Positions 53,731 to 62,574 of a DNA stretch of 64,000 nucleotides are shown here, one piece after another (position 1 is the first letter of the stretch; the number at the start of each line of letters is the position of its first letter). The stretch comes from Pseudomonas iranensis (GTDB lineage Bacteria > Pseudomonadota > Gammaproteobacteria > Pseudomonadales > Pseudomonadaceae): the NCBI RefSeq assembly GCF_014268585.2, contig NZ_CP077092.1, positions 1,674,001 through 1,738,000 on the forward strand, written 5' to 3'. Position numbers and translations under genes: made by a program. Under the pieces are notes generated by a model, which did not search any database, was not told the origin of the DNA, and was given only the letters and a program-made list of their open reading frames with translations.

Positions 53731-55259
53731 GTTGAGCCCTCGGCCGGGCGCAGGATCAGCGCTTGTTCCGGTGCCAGCATTCCGTTGAAGGGCTGGTCTG
53801 CGGCAACGGTGTCACTGGCGACGTCGACCCGCCAACGACCGGACATTGGAAAGCTGTGTTCGCGCTGGTCGAAATTGATGCAGACAATCCGTTCGTCTCC
53901 CGTGCAGTGACGCCGATACGCCAGCACTTGCGGGTGTGACGGCAATTCCTGCCAGTCGCCCAGACGCAACGCTTCACTCTTGCGGCGGCAATCGAGCAAT
54001 TGGCGATACAGCGTGAGCGTTGATTTGGTTGAGCCTTGTTGCACCTGCACCGCCAGATCGGCGGCGTCCGGCGGGAAGGGCAGCCACGGCGCGGACCCGC
54101 TCCAGCCGTGTGGCGGATCGGCAGCCCAGGGAATCGGCCCGCGACTGCCATCGCGGCCGCCGGGGTCCACGCGAGTTTGCGCTTCGACCACGGTGTCCTC
54201 CAAGGCCAGCTCGTCGCCCTGAAAAATGAACGGCGTGCCACGCAGGGTCAGCAGCATCACCGCGGCCGCCCGCGCCCTGCGCAGAGAGCCACCGTAACGA
54301 CTGCGGATGCGTCGGTTGTCATGGTTGGACAAGGCCCACGTCGGCCACGCTGACTGCGCCCCAAGAAGGTTTTCCACGTCGCGAATGCACAGGCGAAACA
54401 CCACTGGATCCCAAGGTGCATCCAGGGGCGGAAAATTGAACGACATATGCAGTTCATCGCTGGCGCCGTAGTACGCGGCCACCCGAGCGGTGGAACGGAT
54501 GTTCACTTCGCCGATCAGCACGCGGTCGCCGGGGTAGCCGTCGACCAGACGGCGCAACCCACGCAGCACTTCATGGCTGTACGGCTGATCATTGATCTGC
54601 ACCATGGTTTCGCCGGCCAGGCAGCGCGGATCATCGGCGAACGTCGGATCCTTGCCGACGCAATGCACCACATCGATCCGGAAGCCATCGACGCCGCGAT
54701 CCAGCCAGAACCGCAGCACCTCGTGCATGGCCTGCACGACTTCGGGGTTATGCCAGTTGAGATCCGGCTGTTGCGGCAAAAAGAAGTGCAAATAGTATTG
54801 CTGGCTGCCTTCGTCCCAGCTCCAGGCACTGCCGCCATCGATCGAGGCGCGCCAGTTGTTCGGTTGATCTCGCCAGATGTACCAGTCGCGCTTGCGACTG
54901 TCGCGGCTGGCGCGGGATTCGATGAACCACGGATGCTGATCGGAAGTGTGATTGGGCACGAAATCCATCAGCACCTTGATGCCACGGTTGTGCGCTTGTG
55001 AAATCAGGTTGTCGAGATCGGCGAGATGGCCGAACAGCGGATCGATGTCGGTGTAATCGCTAATGTCATAGCCGGCATCGACCATCGGCGATCGGTACAC
55101 CGGCGACAGCCACAATGCGTCGATGCCCAGCGCCTTGAGGTAATCGAGCCGAGCGATCAGGCCGGGCAGATCACCAATGCCGTCACCGTTGGCGTCGGCG
55201 AAGGAGCGCGGGTAAACCTGATAGATGACTGCGTGTTTCCACCAGGGCGATGTCGACAT
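53727..55259 (-). CDS. GH13 alpha-glucosidase
   Basis: This 510-residue enzyme has the oligo-1,6-/alpha-glucosidase layout: WWKHAVIYQVYPRSFADANGDG at the start, DFVPNHTSDQHPWF, nucleophile Asp in DGFRIDVVH, acid Glu in VLIGEVNI and Asp in LSNHDNRR. It would act in the cytoplasm on short alpha-glucans or sucrose-like sugars. It lies first in a two-gene operon with the other GH13 gene. The ATG follows AAGGAGAAACC. Confidence 0.88.
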   Translation of the reverse strand: MSTSPWWKHAVIYQVYPRSFADANGDGIGDLPGLIARLDYLKALGIDALWLSPVYRSPMVDAGYDISDYTDIDPLFGHLADLDNLISQAHNRGIKVLMDFVPNHTSDQHPWFIESRASRDSRKRDWYIWRDQPNNWRASIDGGSAWSWDEGSQQYYLHFFLPQQPDLNWHNPEVVQAMHEVLRFWLDRGVDGFRIDVVHCVGKDPTFADDPRCLAGETMVQINDQPYSHEVLRGLRRLVDGYPGDRVLIGEVNIRSTARVAAYYGASDELHMSFNFPPLDAPWDPVVFRLCIRDVENLLGAQSAWPTWALSNHDNRRIRSRYGGSLRRARAAAVMLLTLRGTPFIFQGDELALEDTVVEAQTRVDPGGRDGSRGPIPWAADPPHGWSGSAPWLPFPPDAADLAVQVQQGSTKSTLTLYRQLLDCRRKSEALRLGDWQELPSHPQVLAYRRHCTGDERIVCINFDQREHSFPMSGRWRVDVASDTVAADQPFNGMLAPEQALILRPAEGST

Positions 55260-55293
55260 GGTTTCTCCTTGAACCGTGCTGTGCGGACTCGAT

Positions 55294-55815
55294 CTAGGGC
55301 TTGGGCGGCGTCAGTGCACCGGCGGAGGGTTTGAGCTTTTCCTGTAGACCGCGGGCGGTTTTCGCCTGTTCTTCAATGCTTGGCAAAGCGGATTGAGCGA
55401 AGGCTTTGAGCTGCGGATTTTGCGATGACATGGCTTCTTTCTTGAACAGCATCAGCTTTTGCTCGAGGGTTTCGGCCTGGCTGTCGATGTAGATGCGGTC
55501 GAAGGCGTCGTCCCTTGATTCAAGGCGTAGCTGCTTGGCTTTGGATGCCATCGAGGGCTCGGCGGGAACCGCCATATGCTGGCTTTGCCCCAGTTGCCGG
55601 ATTTGCTTATCGAAACGCTCGTTGTCGGCGATCATTTGGCTGGCGAACGCTTTGACCTCGGGCAGGCTGGCCTTTTCCAGCGCGATGCGCGAACTGTTGC
55701 TCTGGAACAGGCTTTGCTGCGCCGCCTCTTCGATGAAGGCATCAATAGTGTCCGCATGGCCAGGCTGAATACTCATAGCCAGCATCGCCAAGCAGATCGC
55801 GACGAATGATTTCAT
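55294..55815 (-). CDS. DUF4142 periplasmic protein
   Basis: This 173-residue protein has a signal peptide (MKSFVAICLAMLAMSIQPGHA) and a DUF4142 domain (about 25-160), a four-helix ferritin-like fold with FIEEAAQQSLFQSNSSRIALEKA. The function is not known; family members appear in stress and desiccation loci, as here. ATG 55815 follows GGAGGTTATGC. It lies 34 bp upstream of the GH13 pair on the same strand. Confidence 0.85.
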   Translation of the reverse strand: MKSFVAICLAMLAMSIQPGHADTIDAFIEEAAQQSLFQSNSSRIALEKASLPEVKAFASQMIADNERFDKQIRQLGQSQHMAVPAEPSMASKAKQLRLESRDDAFDRIYIDSQAETLEQKLMLFKKEAMSSQNPQLKAFAQSALPSIEEQAKTARGLQEKLKPSAGALTPPKP

Positions 55816-55865
55816 GGTGCATAACCTCCGCAGCCTCTAAGAAATAGTGGCGGGCCCGGCACGGC

Positions 55866-56090
55866 TCATGGCTGCTGATAGTGGCCAGGGACATTGTCGC
55901 CTTCATCGGGCCTGGTGCGTTTCTGTACCTGCACGTCGCTCAGTGAAGCGGTTTTCAATTCAGGGAAAGCGGTCTTGACCAGGGTTTCCGCGAGACCGGG
56001 ATCAAGGGTGTCGCCATCGTGGATCAGCGTGCGGCTTTGCGGCTGGTTGTCGACGATGAAACTGATGAGGTAGCGGTGCTCATGGGACAT
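55866..56090 (-). CDS. Small protein, function unknown
   Basis: A 74-residue protein starting MSHEHRYLISFIVDNQPQS, ending in a hydrophilic tail (TRPDEGDNVPGHYQQP). No family is recognised. The ATG at 56090 is preferred over the longer frame because the first conserved-looking residues begin there and an AAGGA lies 11 bases upstream. It sits 50 bp before the DUF4142 gene on the same strand. Confidence 0.5.
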   Translation of the reverse strand: MSHEHRYLISFIVDNQPQSRTLIHDGDTLDPGLAETLVKTAFPELKTASLSDVQVQKRTRPDEGDNVPGHYQQP

Positions 56091-56223
56091 GGCTGAAATC
56101 CTTGGGTGCATGGCAGCAAAAATTGCAGTACATGCACCTTTGATGAACACCGCTGACAAGCATTCAAATAAACGCTTTGAAGAGCGACAGACGGTGCCGC
56201 GTCGCCGATGAAAAGGGTCTCGC

Positions 56224-56415
56224 TCAAATTTCCTTGATTGGCGTCTCGCCCTGTACGGCTTTGATCACGTTGATCACGTGCAGGCAATCGGCCTTGTTCA
56301 CATACGACTCGCCGCTGGCCACCGTCTCGTGGTTGCGCGCGCGCAGACGCCAGCGCCATTGACCTTTGCCAGAGCTCGGGGTGCCGCGGGTTTGTCGGTA
56401 GATTTCGAAATACAT
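56224..56415 (-). CDS. DUF1508 (YegP-like) small protein
   Basis: A 63-residue protein with the DUF1508 repeat pattern: MYFEIYRQTRG, then GQWRWRLRARNHETVASGESY and the closing NKADCLHVINVIK. It has a single repeat unit, where E. coli YegP has two. The role is unknown; stress association is reported for the family. The ATG follows AGGGAG. A LysR gene is divergent from it, 201 bp away. Confidence 0.8.
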   Translation of the reverse strand: MYFEIYRQTRGTPSSGKGQWRWRLRARNHETVASGESYVNKADCLHVINVIKAVQGETPIKEI

Positions 56416-56616
56416 GGGTTCGCTCCCTGCGATTGATAGGCGCGCCAACCTCTGTGGCGCATCGACGCAAGCCTAGCGCAGCGGTTTTTTTTGGCTATCG
56501 CGGATTTGTTTCCAATCGTTCGCGGATGTTTCTGCAAAAGCCGCCGCATAAACGTTTATGGACGGCATCCCCAAGGCCTTTCTACACTGCCGCTATTCCG
56601 GGAGCAGGGGCAATGG

Positions 56617-57537
56617 ATGAACCGCAATGAACTACGCAAGGCCGACATCAACCTGATGGTGGTGTTCGAGACCCTGATGCTGGAACGCAATGTGACCCGC
56701 GCAGCGGAGAAGCTGTTTCTTGGCCAGCCGACCATCAGTTCGGCACTCAACCGTTTGCGCACGATGCTCAATGATCCGCTGTTCATCCGCGTCGGCCATC
56801 GCATGGAACCGACGGCCCGCGCCGAAGACATTTACCGCCATCTCAAACCGGCACTGGATTCACTGTCGGCGGCGCTGAGCCTGACCCGCGATTTCGATCC
56901 CGCCACCAGCACCATGACCTTTCGCATCGGCCTGTCCGATGACGTCGAATTCGGCCTGCTGCCGCCGCTGTTGCGCGCATTGCGTCAAGAGGCGCCGAAC
57001 GTGGTGTTCGTGGTGCAGCATGTCGATTACTGGCGCATTCCCGACCTGCTCGCTGCCGGCGATATCACCGTCGGCATCAGCCAGACCCGGGGCCTGCCGG
57101 CCAACGCCAAACGCAAACTGCTGCGGCACATCCAGCCGAGCATCCTGCGCGCCGATGCCTCTGCTACACCACTGACCCTCGACGAATATTGCGCTCGTCC
57201 GCATGTGCTGGTGTCGCACACCGCCAATGTCAGTGGCTACGCCGATGAGTGGCTGGCGGAGCTGGGCCGCACGCGGCAGGTGGTGTTGTCGGTGCCGCAA
57301 TACAGCGCACTGCCGGCGTTGCTGGCCGGCACCGACCTGATCGCCAGCCTGCCGGATTACACCGCAGCGGCGATGGCGGCGTCCGGGGCGCTGTTCCAGG
57401 AACCGTTTCCGTTCAAGACGCCGACACTGGACCTGTCGATGGTCTGGCTCAGCCACGTCGACAGCGACCCGGCCGAACGCTGGCTGCGCTCGCGGCTCGA
57501 AGCGTTCATGAGTGAACGGCCGCTGATTCCGTCCTGA
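56617..57537 (+). CDS. LysR-family transcriptional regulator
   Basis: This 306-residue regulator has an N-terminal winged HTH (about 10-70, NVTRAAEKLFLGQPTISSALNRLRTMLNDPLFIR) and a co-inducer domain. It belongs to the NodD/NahR/LeuO-like branch by the MEPTARA and PLFIR segments. ATG 56617 starts MNRNELRKADINL; an overlapping out-of-frame ATG is at 56613. Its target cannot be read directly; the divergent small genes and the nearby isomerase are candidates. A REP doublet follows 14 bp downstream. Confidence 0.88.
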   Translation: MNRNELRKADINLMVVFETLMLERNVTRAAEKLFLGQPTISSALNRLRTMLNDPLFIRVGHRMEPTARAEDIYRHLKPALDSLSAALSLTRDFDPATSTMTFRIGLSDDVEFGLLPPLLRALRQEAPNVVFVVQHVDYWRIPDLLAAGDITVGISQTRGLPANAKRKLLRHIQPSILRADASATPLTLDEYCARPHVLVSHTANVSGYADEWLAELGRTRQVVLSVPQYSALPALLAGTDLIASLPDYTAAAMAASGALFQEPFPFKTPTLDLSMVWLSHVDSDPAERWLRSRLEAFMSERPLIPS

Positions 57538-57551
57538 CAAGCACCACGCAA

Positions 57552-57642
57552 CCCTGTGGGAGCGAGCCTGCTCGCGAAGCGGTTCGGCAGGCGCAGATGT
57601 GCAACCTGAAAGGACGCTTTCGCGAGCAGGCTCGCTCCCACA
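57552..57642. repeat. REP doublet, GTGGGAGCGAGC family
   Basis: Inverted arms at 57552-57578 (CCCTGTGGGAGCGAGCC...) and 57619-57642 are separated by about 40 bp. The arrangement is the same as at 723-816. It lies between the LysR gene and the isomerase gene. Confidence 0.93.
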
Positions 57643-57703
57643 AATGACGCTGTGTGATTGTGGTATATGTACGCCCCCCGCACCCACCGACTGGAGATCC
57701 GCA

Positions 57704-58069
57704 ATGCCACACCTGCACATGGAATACACCGCCAACCTGACGCAGTTGAACGCTGACATCGCCCTGATTCGGCTCAACAACACGCTGGTCGGTTCCGGTC
57801 AGTTCGGCGCAGAGTTCGATATCAAGAGCCGCGCGATCAAGATCGACAACTTCAAGGTCGGCACGGCGCAAGGCGAGCGTGCCTTCGTCCATGTGAAGCT
57901 GGCCTTGCTCAGCGGGCGCTCGGCGGAGATCAAGAAGCAGCTCTCGCAAAGTCTGCTGGCAGTGTTGCAGGAACTCTGCGAATGGCCGGCCGGGCTCGAA
58001 GTGCAACTGTGTGTCGAACTGCTCGACATCGATCGCGAGTCCTACAGCAAAGCTGCGATCGGCGTCTGA
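57704..58069 (+). CDS. 5-carboxymethyl-2-hydroxymuconate isomerase-like protein
   Basis: This 121-residue protein of the CHMI (HpaF-like) family has the N-terminal Pro after Met removal (MPHLHMEYTANL) that acts as the catalytic base in the tautomerase superfamily, and GERAFVHVKLALLSGRS. In the homoprotocatechuate pathway it isomerises CHM, but no other hpa genes are nearby, so the substrate here is uncertain. ATG 57704 follows CTGGAG. It ends 3 bp from the convergent LysR gene. Confidence 0.85.
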   Translation: MPHLHMEYTANLTQLNADIALIRLNNTLVGSGQFGAEFDIKSRAIKIDNFKVGTAQGERAFVHVKLALLSGRSAEIKKQLSQSLLAVLQELCEWPAGLEVQLCVELLDIDRESYSKAAIGV

Positions 58070-58072
58070 CGC

Positions 58073-59008
58073 TCAGGCGTTTTCCAGCTCGCTGCACACT
58101 TGAATCACCTGTTCGCGCAGCCAGACGTTGGCGCTGTCCTGATCGGCGTTCTGGCTCCACTGCATGTCGAGGGTGAAACCCGGCAAGCCATTGGGCGCCT
58201 CGCAGTGGTTGAACACCGCGTCGTTGGTCAGCAAACGCTGGATACGCCGGGGCAGGGTGAGGATGAAATCGGTGCCGGTGATCATCTTCAACGCGGCGCT
58301 GTAGCTGTTCGAGCGCGCGACGATCTGGCGTTTCTGCGCCTGCCGCGCCAGCCAGCCGTCGACCATGTTGGTGCTTGAAGTCCACGGCGTCGGGAACACA
58401 TGCCGACGTTCGGTGAATGCTTGCAGGCTCAACCGCGGTTCGAGTGGCGTGGCGCGTTTGTCGAAGACGCAGACCAGGTCATCTTCAAGCAACATCCGTG
58501 ATTTCAGATCCGCATGCTGGCGGTGAAAGTGCGGGCCGAAACTGATCACCAGATCGAGGCTGCCGTCGCGCAACTCTTCGGCCGGAACGTCGGTTTCAAA
58601 CTTGTGCATGTTGACCATCACCGGCAAATCGTCGAAGTCGAAGCGCTTCAACAGTCGCGGCAGAATCAGTTGTTCGAAGTATTCCGGTGCGCAAATGTTG
58701 AAAGTCACCGCCTGCCGGCTCGGGTCGAAGGCCGGGGCACCGGCGTGGCAGAGATTGATGCTTTCGATGATCTTCTGCACGTGGCCGTACATGCTGCAAG
58801 CCTTGTAGGTCGGGCGCATGCCGGTGCGGGTGTTGATGAACAGTTCGTCTTCGAAACTGGTGCGCAGTTTCTTCAGGCAATAACTGACGGTGGACTGGCT
58901 GACGAACAGGGTTTCCGAGACATCGGTGACACTGCTCTGCTCGTACACGGCGACGAATACCATCAAGTCCTGCATGTCGAGCTTGCGAAGCAAATTACTG
59001 TTCAGCAT
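58073..59008 (-). CDS. LysR-family transcriptional regulator
   Basis: This 311-residue regulator has an HTH (about 15-75, SVTDVSETLFVSQSTVSYCLKKLRTSFEDELFI) and a substrate domain. It is distinct from the LysR at 56617-57537 but belongs to the same NodD/NahR-like branch (GMRPTYKA). The start MLNSNLLRKLDMQDL (ATG 59008) is preferred over the upstream frame. It lies downstream of the CynX-type transporter gene on the same strand, a possible regulatory target. Confidence 0.87.
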   Translation of the reverse strand: MLNSNLLRKLDMQDLMVFVAVYEQSSVTDVSETLFVSQSTVSYCLKKLRTSFEDELFINTRTGMRPTYKACSMYGHVQKIIESINLCHAGAPAFDPSRQAVTFNICAPEYFEQLILPRLLKRFDFDDLPVMVNMHKFETDVPAEELRDGSLDLVISFGPHFHRQHADLKSRMLLEDDLVCVFDKRATPLEPRLSLQAFTERRHVFPTPWTSSTNMVDGWLARQAQKRQIVARSNSYSAALKMITGTDFILTLPRRIQRLLTNDAVFNHCEAPNGLPGFTLDMQWSQNADQDSANVWLREQVIQVCSELENA

Positions 59009-59185
59009 GAGTTCCGTCTCGCTGTGCCCCCTTGCGCAGAATTCGCGCAAACGTGTGCGTACGATCCTAACGGAACGATGGTGCCAGGAGAAACCCTTGT
59101 AGGACATTTCACGGACACATGTGGGACAGAAACTTTTAGCAACACGACGTTGCCAATCTCGTGCGCAAAAGATGGCCAGAGGCCT

Positions 59186-60358
59186 CTAGCCCGGGCGAGG
59201 CAAGTGGCGCGCGTAGTGGCGAGGGTCGAAGCGCATCACCATCAGCAGCATGATCACCATCATCGCCGTCAACGCCCACCACGCGCCTTCGAAATTGCCC
59301 AGCCGATCGCGAATCATCCCTGCCAACAGCGGCGAGAGGCCGGCGATCAGATAACCGATCCCCTGTACAAACGCGGTCAGGCCACCGGCACGCTGCGGCT
59401 CTTCGTAATGATCCAGCGCGACGATCAGGCTCATCGGAAACAGACCGCCAATCCCCAGGCCCAACAGACAGGGCCACAGCAGGGCCAAATATTGCGGGAC
59501 GAGTATCAGCCCGCAGAAACCGCCGATGATCAGCGACAGCAGAACCGCCAATATCCCGCGTCGATCACGGCTGCGATTGGCGATCGCCGGCACTGCCAGG
59601 CCGGAAATGACCTCCATCGCTGTAAGAAAACCCAACAGCAGCCCGGCGTTCTGTTCACTCCAGCCTTTTTCCACGTAATACGGGGCAAGCCAGGCGAGGA
59701 CGCAGGTGTAGGACGCCGTACCGAGGCCAAAGAACATCGCCAGCAACCAGGCGCGCGGGCGGGTGATGAAGGACTCCCGCCGGGTCCCCCTTGATATGGC
59801 TTGCGCGGGCTGCAAACACCAGACCAGCAACGCGACCAATGCCAACACCGCCCAGATGGCCAGCCCCACGCGCCAGCTGCCGGCCTGCACCATCACCAGT
59901 GGCGCGAACGAGGCGGCAATCGCCGCGCCGCCCATGATTGACGTGACGTAGACGCCCATGCATAACGCCACGTTGTCAGCAAAGCGCGATTTGATCAGCG
60001 CCGGCATCAATGCCTGAATCAGGGCTATGCCAATGCCGGCCAGCATCGCGCTGAAGATCAGCTCGATCGCCGAATCGATAAACAGCCGTGACACGCTCGC
60101 CAGCCCGATGATCAACAGCGACAGCAGCACCGTGCGTCGGTCGCCCAGGCGCTGGCCGATGCTCAGGCCGAAAAACATCGCCAGTCCCATGGCCATCACC
60201 GGCAGCATCGTCAGCAGAGAGGCAAGCGTGAAGCTCAACGGTATATCGCCACGGATCGCCGACAGCAGCGGCCCGATGGCTGCCATTGAGGGGCGCAGAT
60301 TAAGTGCGACAAGGATGATCGCGAGCATCAGCCAAGCGGCGGGGCGGGTGTGATTCAT
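59186..60358 (-). CDS. MFS transporter, CynX/NimT family
   Basis: This 390-residue carrier has twelve hydrophobic segments and opens with AAWLMLAIILVALNLRPSMAAIGPLL, the hallmark NLRP segment of the CynX (cyanate/nitroimidazole) subfamily of MFS. The substrate is unknown; no cyanase is nearby. It is 177 bp upstream of the LysR gene, both on the minus strand. Its own upstream region contains a REP doublet. Confidence 0.88.
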   Translation of the reverse strand: MNHTRPAAWLMLAIILVALNLRPSMAAIGPLLSAIRGDIPLSFTLASLLTMLPVMAMGLAMFFGLSIGQRLGDRRTVLLSLLIIGLASVSRLFIDSAIELIFSAMLAGIGIALIQALMPALIKSRFADNVALCMGVYVTSIMGGAAIAASFAPLVMVQAGSWRVGLAIWAVLALVALLVWCLQPAQAISRGTRRESFITRPRAWLLAMFFGLGTASYTCVLAWLAPYYVEKGWSEQNAGLLLGFLTAMEVISGLAVPAIANRSRDRRGILAVLLSLIIGGFCGLILVPQYLALLWPCLLGLGIGGLFPMSLIVALDHYEEPQRAGGLTAFVQGIGYLIAGLSPLLAGMIRDRLGNFEGAWWALTAMMVIMLLMVMRFDPRHYARHLPRPG

Positions 60359-60468
60359 CAGCAGGCCTTTGAGTCGGGAGGCTGATGATTAGGCGTCGCG
60401 TCGCGCGCATCGGCAAATCAGAAAACCCCGGGCCAGACCTAAAAACTCGATAACACCCCTGTCCCGAT

Positions 60469-60557
60469 GTAGGAGTGAGCCTGCTCGCGAATGCGTTCCT
60501 CCAGACAAACATTCATTTGCTGACATTGCGCTTTCGCGAGCAGGCTCGCTCCCACAG
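60469..60557. repeat. REP doublet with one degenerate arm
   Basis: The left arm (60469-60491, GTAGGAGTGAGCCTGCTC...) deviates from the GTGGGAGCGAGC family at a few positions, while the right arm (60533-60557) is intact. It lies in the MFS-eptA intergenic region, upstream of a ColR-like box. Confidence 0.88.
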
Positions 60558-60649
60558 AGGACATTGCGAAGTGCCTGAAACTGAATAAAACCTGAACCAT
60601 TCTCAAATACTCGCAAACTTTCACGTTCGTACTCCGAGGCAACTAATCA

Positions 60650-60665
60650 TTAGCATCTTTTTCAC
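60650..60665 (+). promoter_or_regulatory. ColR-like operator upstream of eptA
   Basis: TTAGCATCTTTTTCAC matches the ColR consensus as I recall it, (T/C)(T/C)NA(C/G)NN(T/C)TTTTTCAC, at every defined position except the fourth (G for A). It lies 97 bp before the chosen eptA start. ColRS is known to induce lipid A phosphoethanolamine transferase in Pseudomonas in response to excess zinc. Confidence 0.55.
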
Positions 60666-60761
60666 GAAAAATTGATCCATGGCTGCCTAAAGTTTGGCAT
60701 GCCTCGGTGAATGAAATTTTCACACTTGACGAGGCTCTTCTTTCAGGAACAGTCACTCATC

Positions 60762-62411
60762 ATGTTGAAGTTAAAAGCCGTGCGCCCGGAATGGGTGACG
60801 TTGTTTGCCAGCGCCTTTTTATTGCTCGGTTTCAATCTGGTGCTTTGGCAACATCTGTTCGAGATCACCGCCGCCGATGGCAAGGGCATCGCCATGCGCG
60901 TGGCGTTTGGCGTGATGATCTTTGCCGCGTTCAATATCGTGCTGACGTTATTCGCTTTCCGGCCACTGCTTAAACCACTGTTGACCCTGTTGTTTTTAGT
61001 CAGCGCCGGCGTGGCTTACTTCATGAGCCAATATGGCGTGATGATCGATGCCGGCATGTTGCGCAACTTTGCCGAGACCAACGTGACGGAAGTGCGTGAT
61101 CTGCTCTCATTGAAGTTGTTTGCTTATATTCTTTTGCTGGGTGTCCTGCCTTGTTTGTTGTTGTGGAAAGTTCCGGTCAGTTATCGGCGCTGGCATCGCG
61201 AGTTGTTCAGCAAAGTTGTTGTCAATGTTGCCTCGGCGGCGGTGATCGGTATTGTCGCATTGGCCAACTATCAAGGCTTGTCGTCGCTGTTTCGCAATCA
61301 CCACGAAATTCGCCTGATGCTGGTGCCGAGCAATTACATCGGCGCATCCATTGGTTATCTGCAAGAGCAAGTGGTCTCGGCACAGCAGCCGTTCATCAAG
61401 ATCGGCGAAGATGCCCAGCGCAATCCCGACCTGCAGCTACAGCCACGCAAATCCCTCACGGTGCTGGTGGTGGGGGAGAGTGCGCGGGCGCAGAACTTCG
61501 GCATTCTCGGTTATGACCGCGACACCACCCCGCAACTGGACAAAGAGGCTGGCCTGATCGCTTTTACTGACGTGCATTCCTGCGGCACGGAAACCGCAGT
61601 TTCGGTACCGTGCATGTTCTCCAATATGGGTCGCAAGGATTACAACGCCAGCAAGGCCAAGAATGAAGAAGGCTTGCTCGATGTGCTCAAGCGTGCCGGC
61701 ATCGATGTGATCTGGCGCGATAACCAGTCCGGCTGCAAAGGCACTTGCGACCGCGTCACGGTGCAGGATGTCAGCAAGTTGCAGGACCCTGCGTTATGCG
61801 CCAACAGCGAATGTCGCGATGAAATTCTCCTGCAAGGCCTGCAAAGTTTCATCGATCATCTGGACAAGGACACCGTGCTGGTTCTGCACCAGATGGGCAG
61901 TCATGGCCCGGACTACTTCAAGCGTTATCCCAAGGAGTACGAACACTTCACTCCGGTCTGTGAAAGTAACGCGCTGAACAATTGCAGCCGCGAAAGTATC
62001 GTCAACGGTTACGACAACACCTTGGTCTACACCGACCATGTGCTGGCGAGCCTGATCGATGTGCTGCGCAGCAATCAGGACAAAGTCGACACCGCCATGC
62101 TCTATCTGTCGGACCACGGCGAATCGCTGGGCGAGTACAACCTGTTTCTGCACGGCACGCCTTATATGCTGGCGCCCGAGCAACAGAAGCATGTAGCGAT
62201 GCTGGCGTGGTTCTCTGACAGCTATCAGAAAGCCTACTCGGTCGACACCCATTGCCTGCAACTGAGCCGGGACAAACCGCTGAGCCAGGACAATCTGTTT
62301 CACTCGATGCTCGGCCTGCTGGAAGTGCGCAGCAGCGTGTATCAGCCGGCGCTGGACATGTTTGCCGGTTGTCGCGGCGCGGTGATCGACGGCGTGTTGG
62401 CCAAGCAGTGA
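60762..62411 (+). CDS. eptA: Lipid A phosphoethanolamine transferase
   Basis: This 549-residue inner-membrane enzyme adds phosphoethanolamine to lipid A, lowering negative charge and polymyxin binding. Five N-terminal membrane segments (to about 175) precede the periplasmic sulfatase-like domain with GESARAQNFG, the nucleophilic Thr in HSCGTETAVSVPCMF and metal ligands in LSDHGESLGEY. Start ATG 60762 (MLKLKAVRPEW) matches the family; an in-frame ATG at 60711 would lie very close to the likely transcript start. A terminator follows. Confidence 0.92.
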   Translation: MLKLKAVRPEWVTLFASAFLLLGFNLVLWQHLFEITAADGKGIAMRVAFGVMIFAAFNIVLTLFAFRPLLKPLLTLLFLVSAGVAYFMSQYGVMIDAGMLRNFAETNVTEVRDLLSLKLFAYILLLGVLPCLLLWKVPVSYRRWHRELFSKVVVNVASAAVIGIVALANYQGLSSLFRNHHEIRLMLVPSNYIGASIGYLQEQVVSAQQPFIKIGEDAQRNPDLQLQPRKSLTVLVVGESARAQNFGILGYDRDTTPQLDKEAGLIAFTDVHSCGTETAVSVPCMFSNMGRKDYNASKAKNEEGLLDVLKRAGIDVIWRDNQSGCKGTCDRVTVQDVSKLQDPALCANSECRDEILLQGLQSFIDHLDKDTVLVLHQMGSHGPDYFKRYPKEYEHFTPVCESNALNNCSRESIVNGYDNTLVYTDHVLASLIDVLRSNQDKVDTAMLYLSDHGESLGEYNLFLHGTPYMLAPEQQKHVAMLAWFSDSYQKAYSVDTHCLQLSRDKPLSQDNLFHSMLGLLEVRSSVYQPALDMFAGCRGAVIDGVLAKQ

Positions 62412-62421
62412 AGTGTTTCCT

Positions 62422-62455
62422 GCCCGTCGCGCCAATGCGACGGGCCTTTCTGTTT
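62422..62455 (+). terminator. Terminator after eptA
   Basis: A 9-bp stem GCCCGTCGC/GCGACGGGC with a 6-base loop is followed by the T-rich CTTTCTGTTT. It begins 11 bp after the eptA stop. Confidence 0.8.
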
Positions 62456-62574
62456 CTGCTGTCAGACTATTCTTGCTGACAGGCAAGACATTTCCTTACA
62501 GCTCTTGCCCTTCAAAGGCGCGTAAATCGTCGGTGGCGATATATACTGCGCGCCATTCTTCAAGGGAGAGCCGT

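Noticed and set aside
60711..60761. Upstream ATG at 60711 as the eptA start
   Set aside because: It lacks a ribosome site, adds 17 residues absent from the usual family N-terminus, and lies very near the transcript start implied by the ColR-like box.
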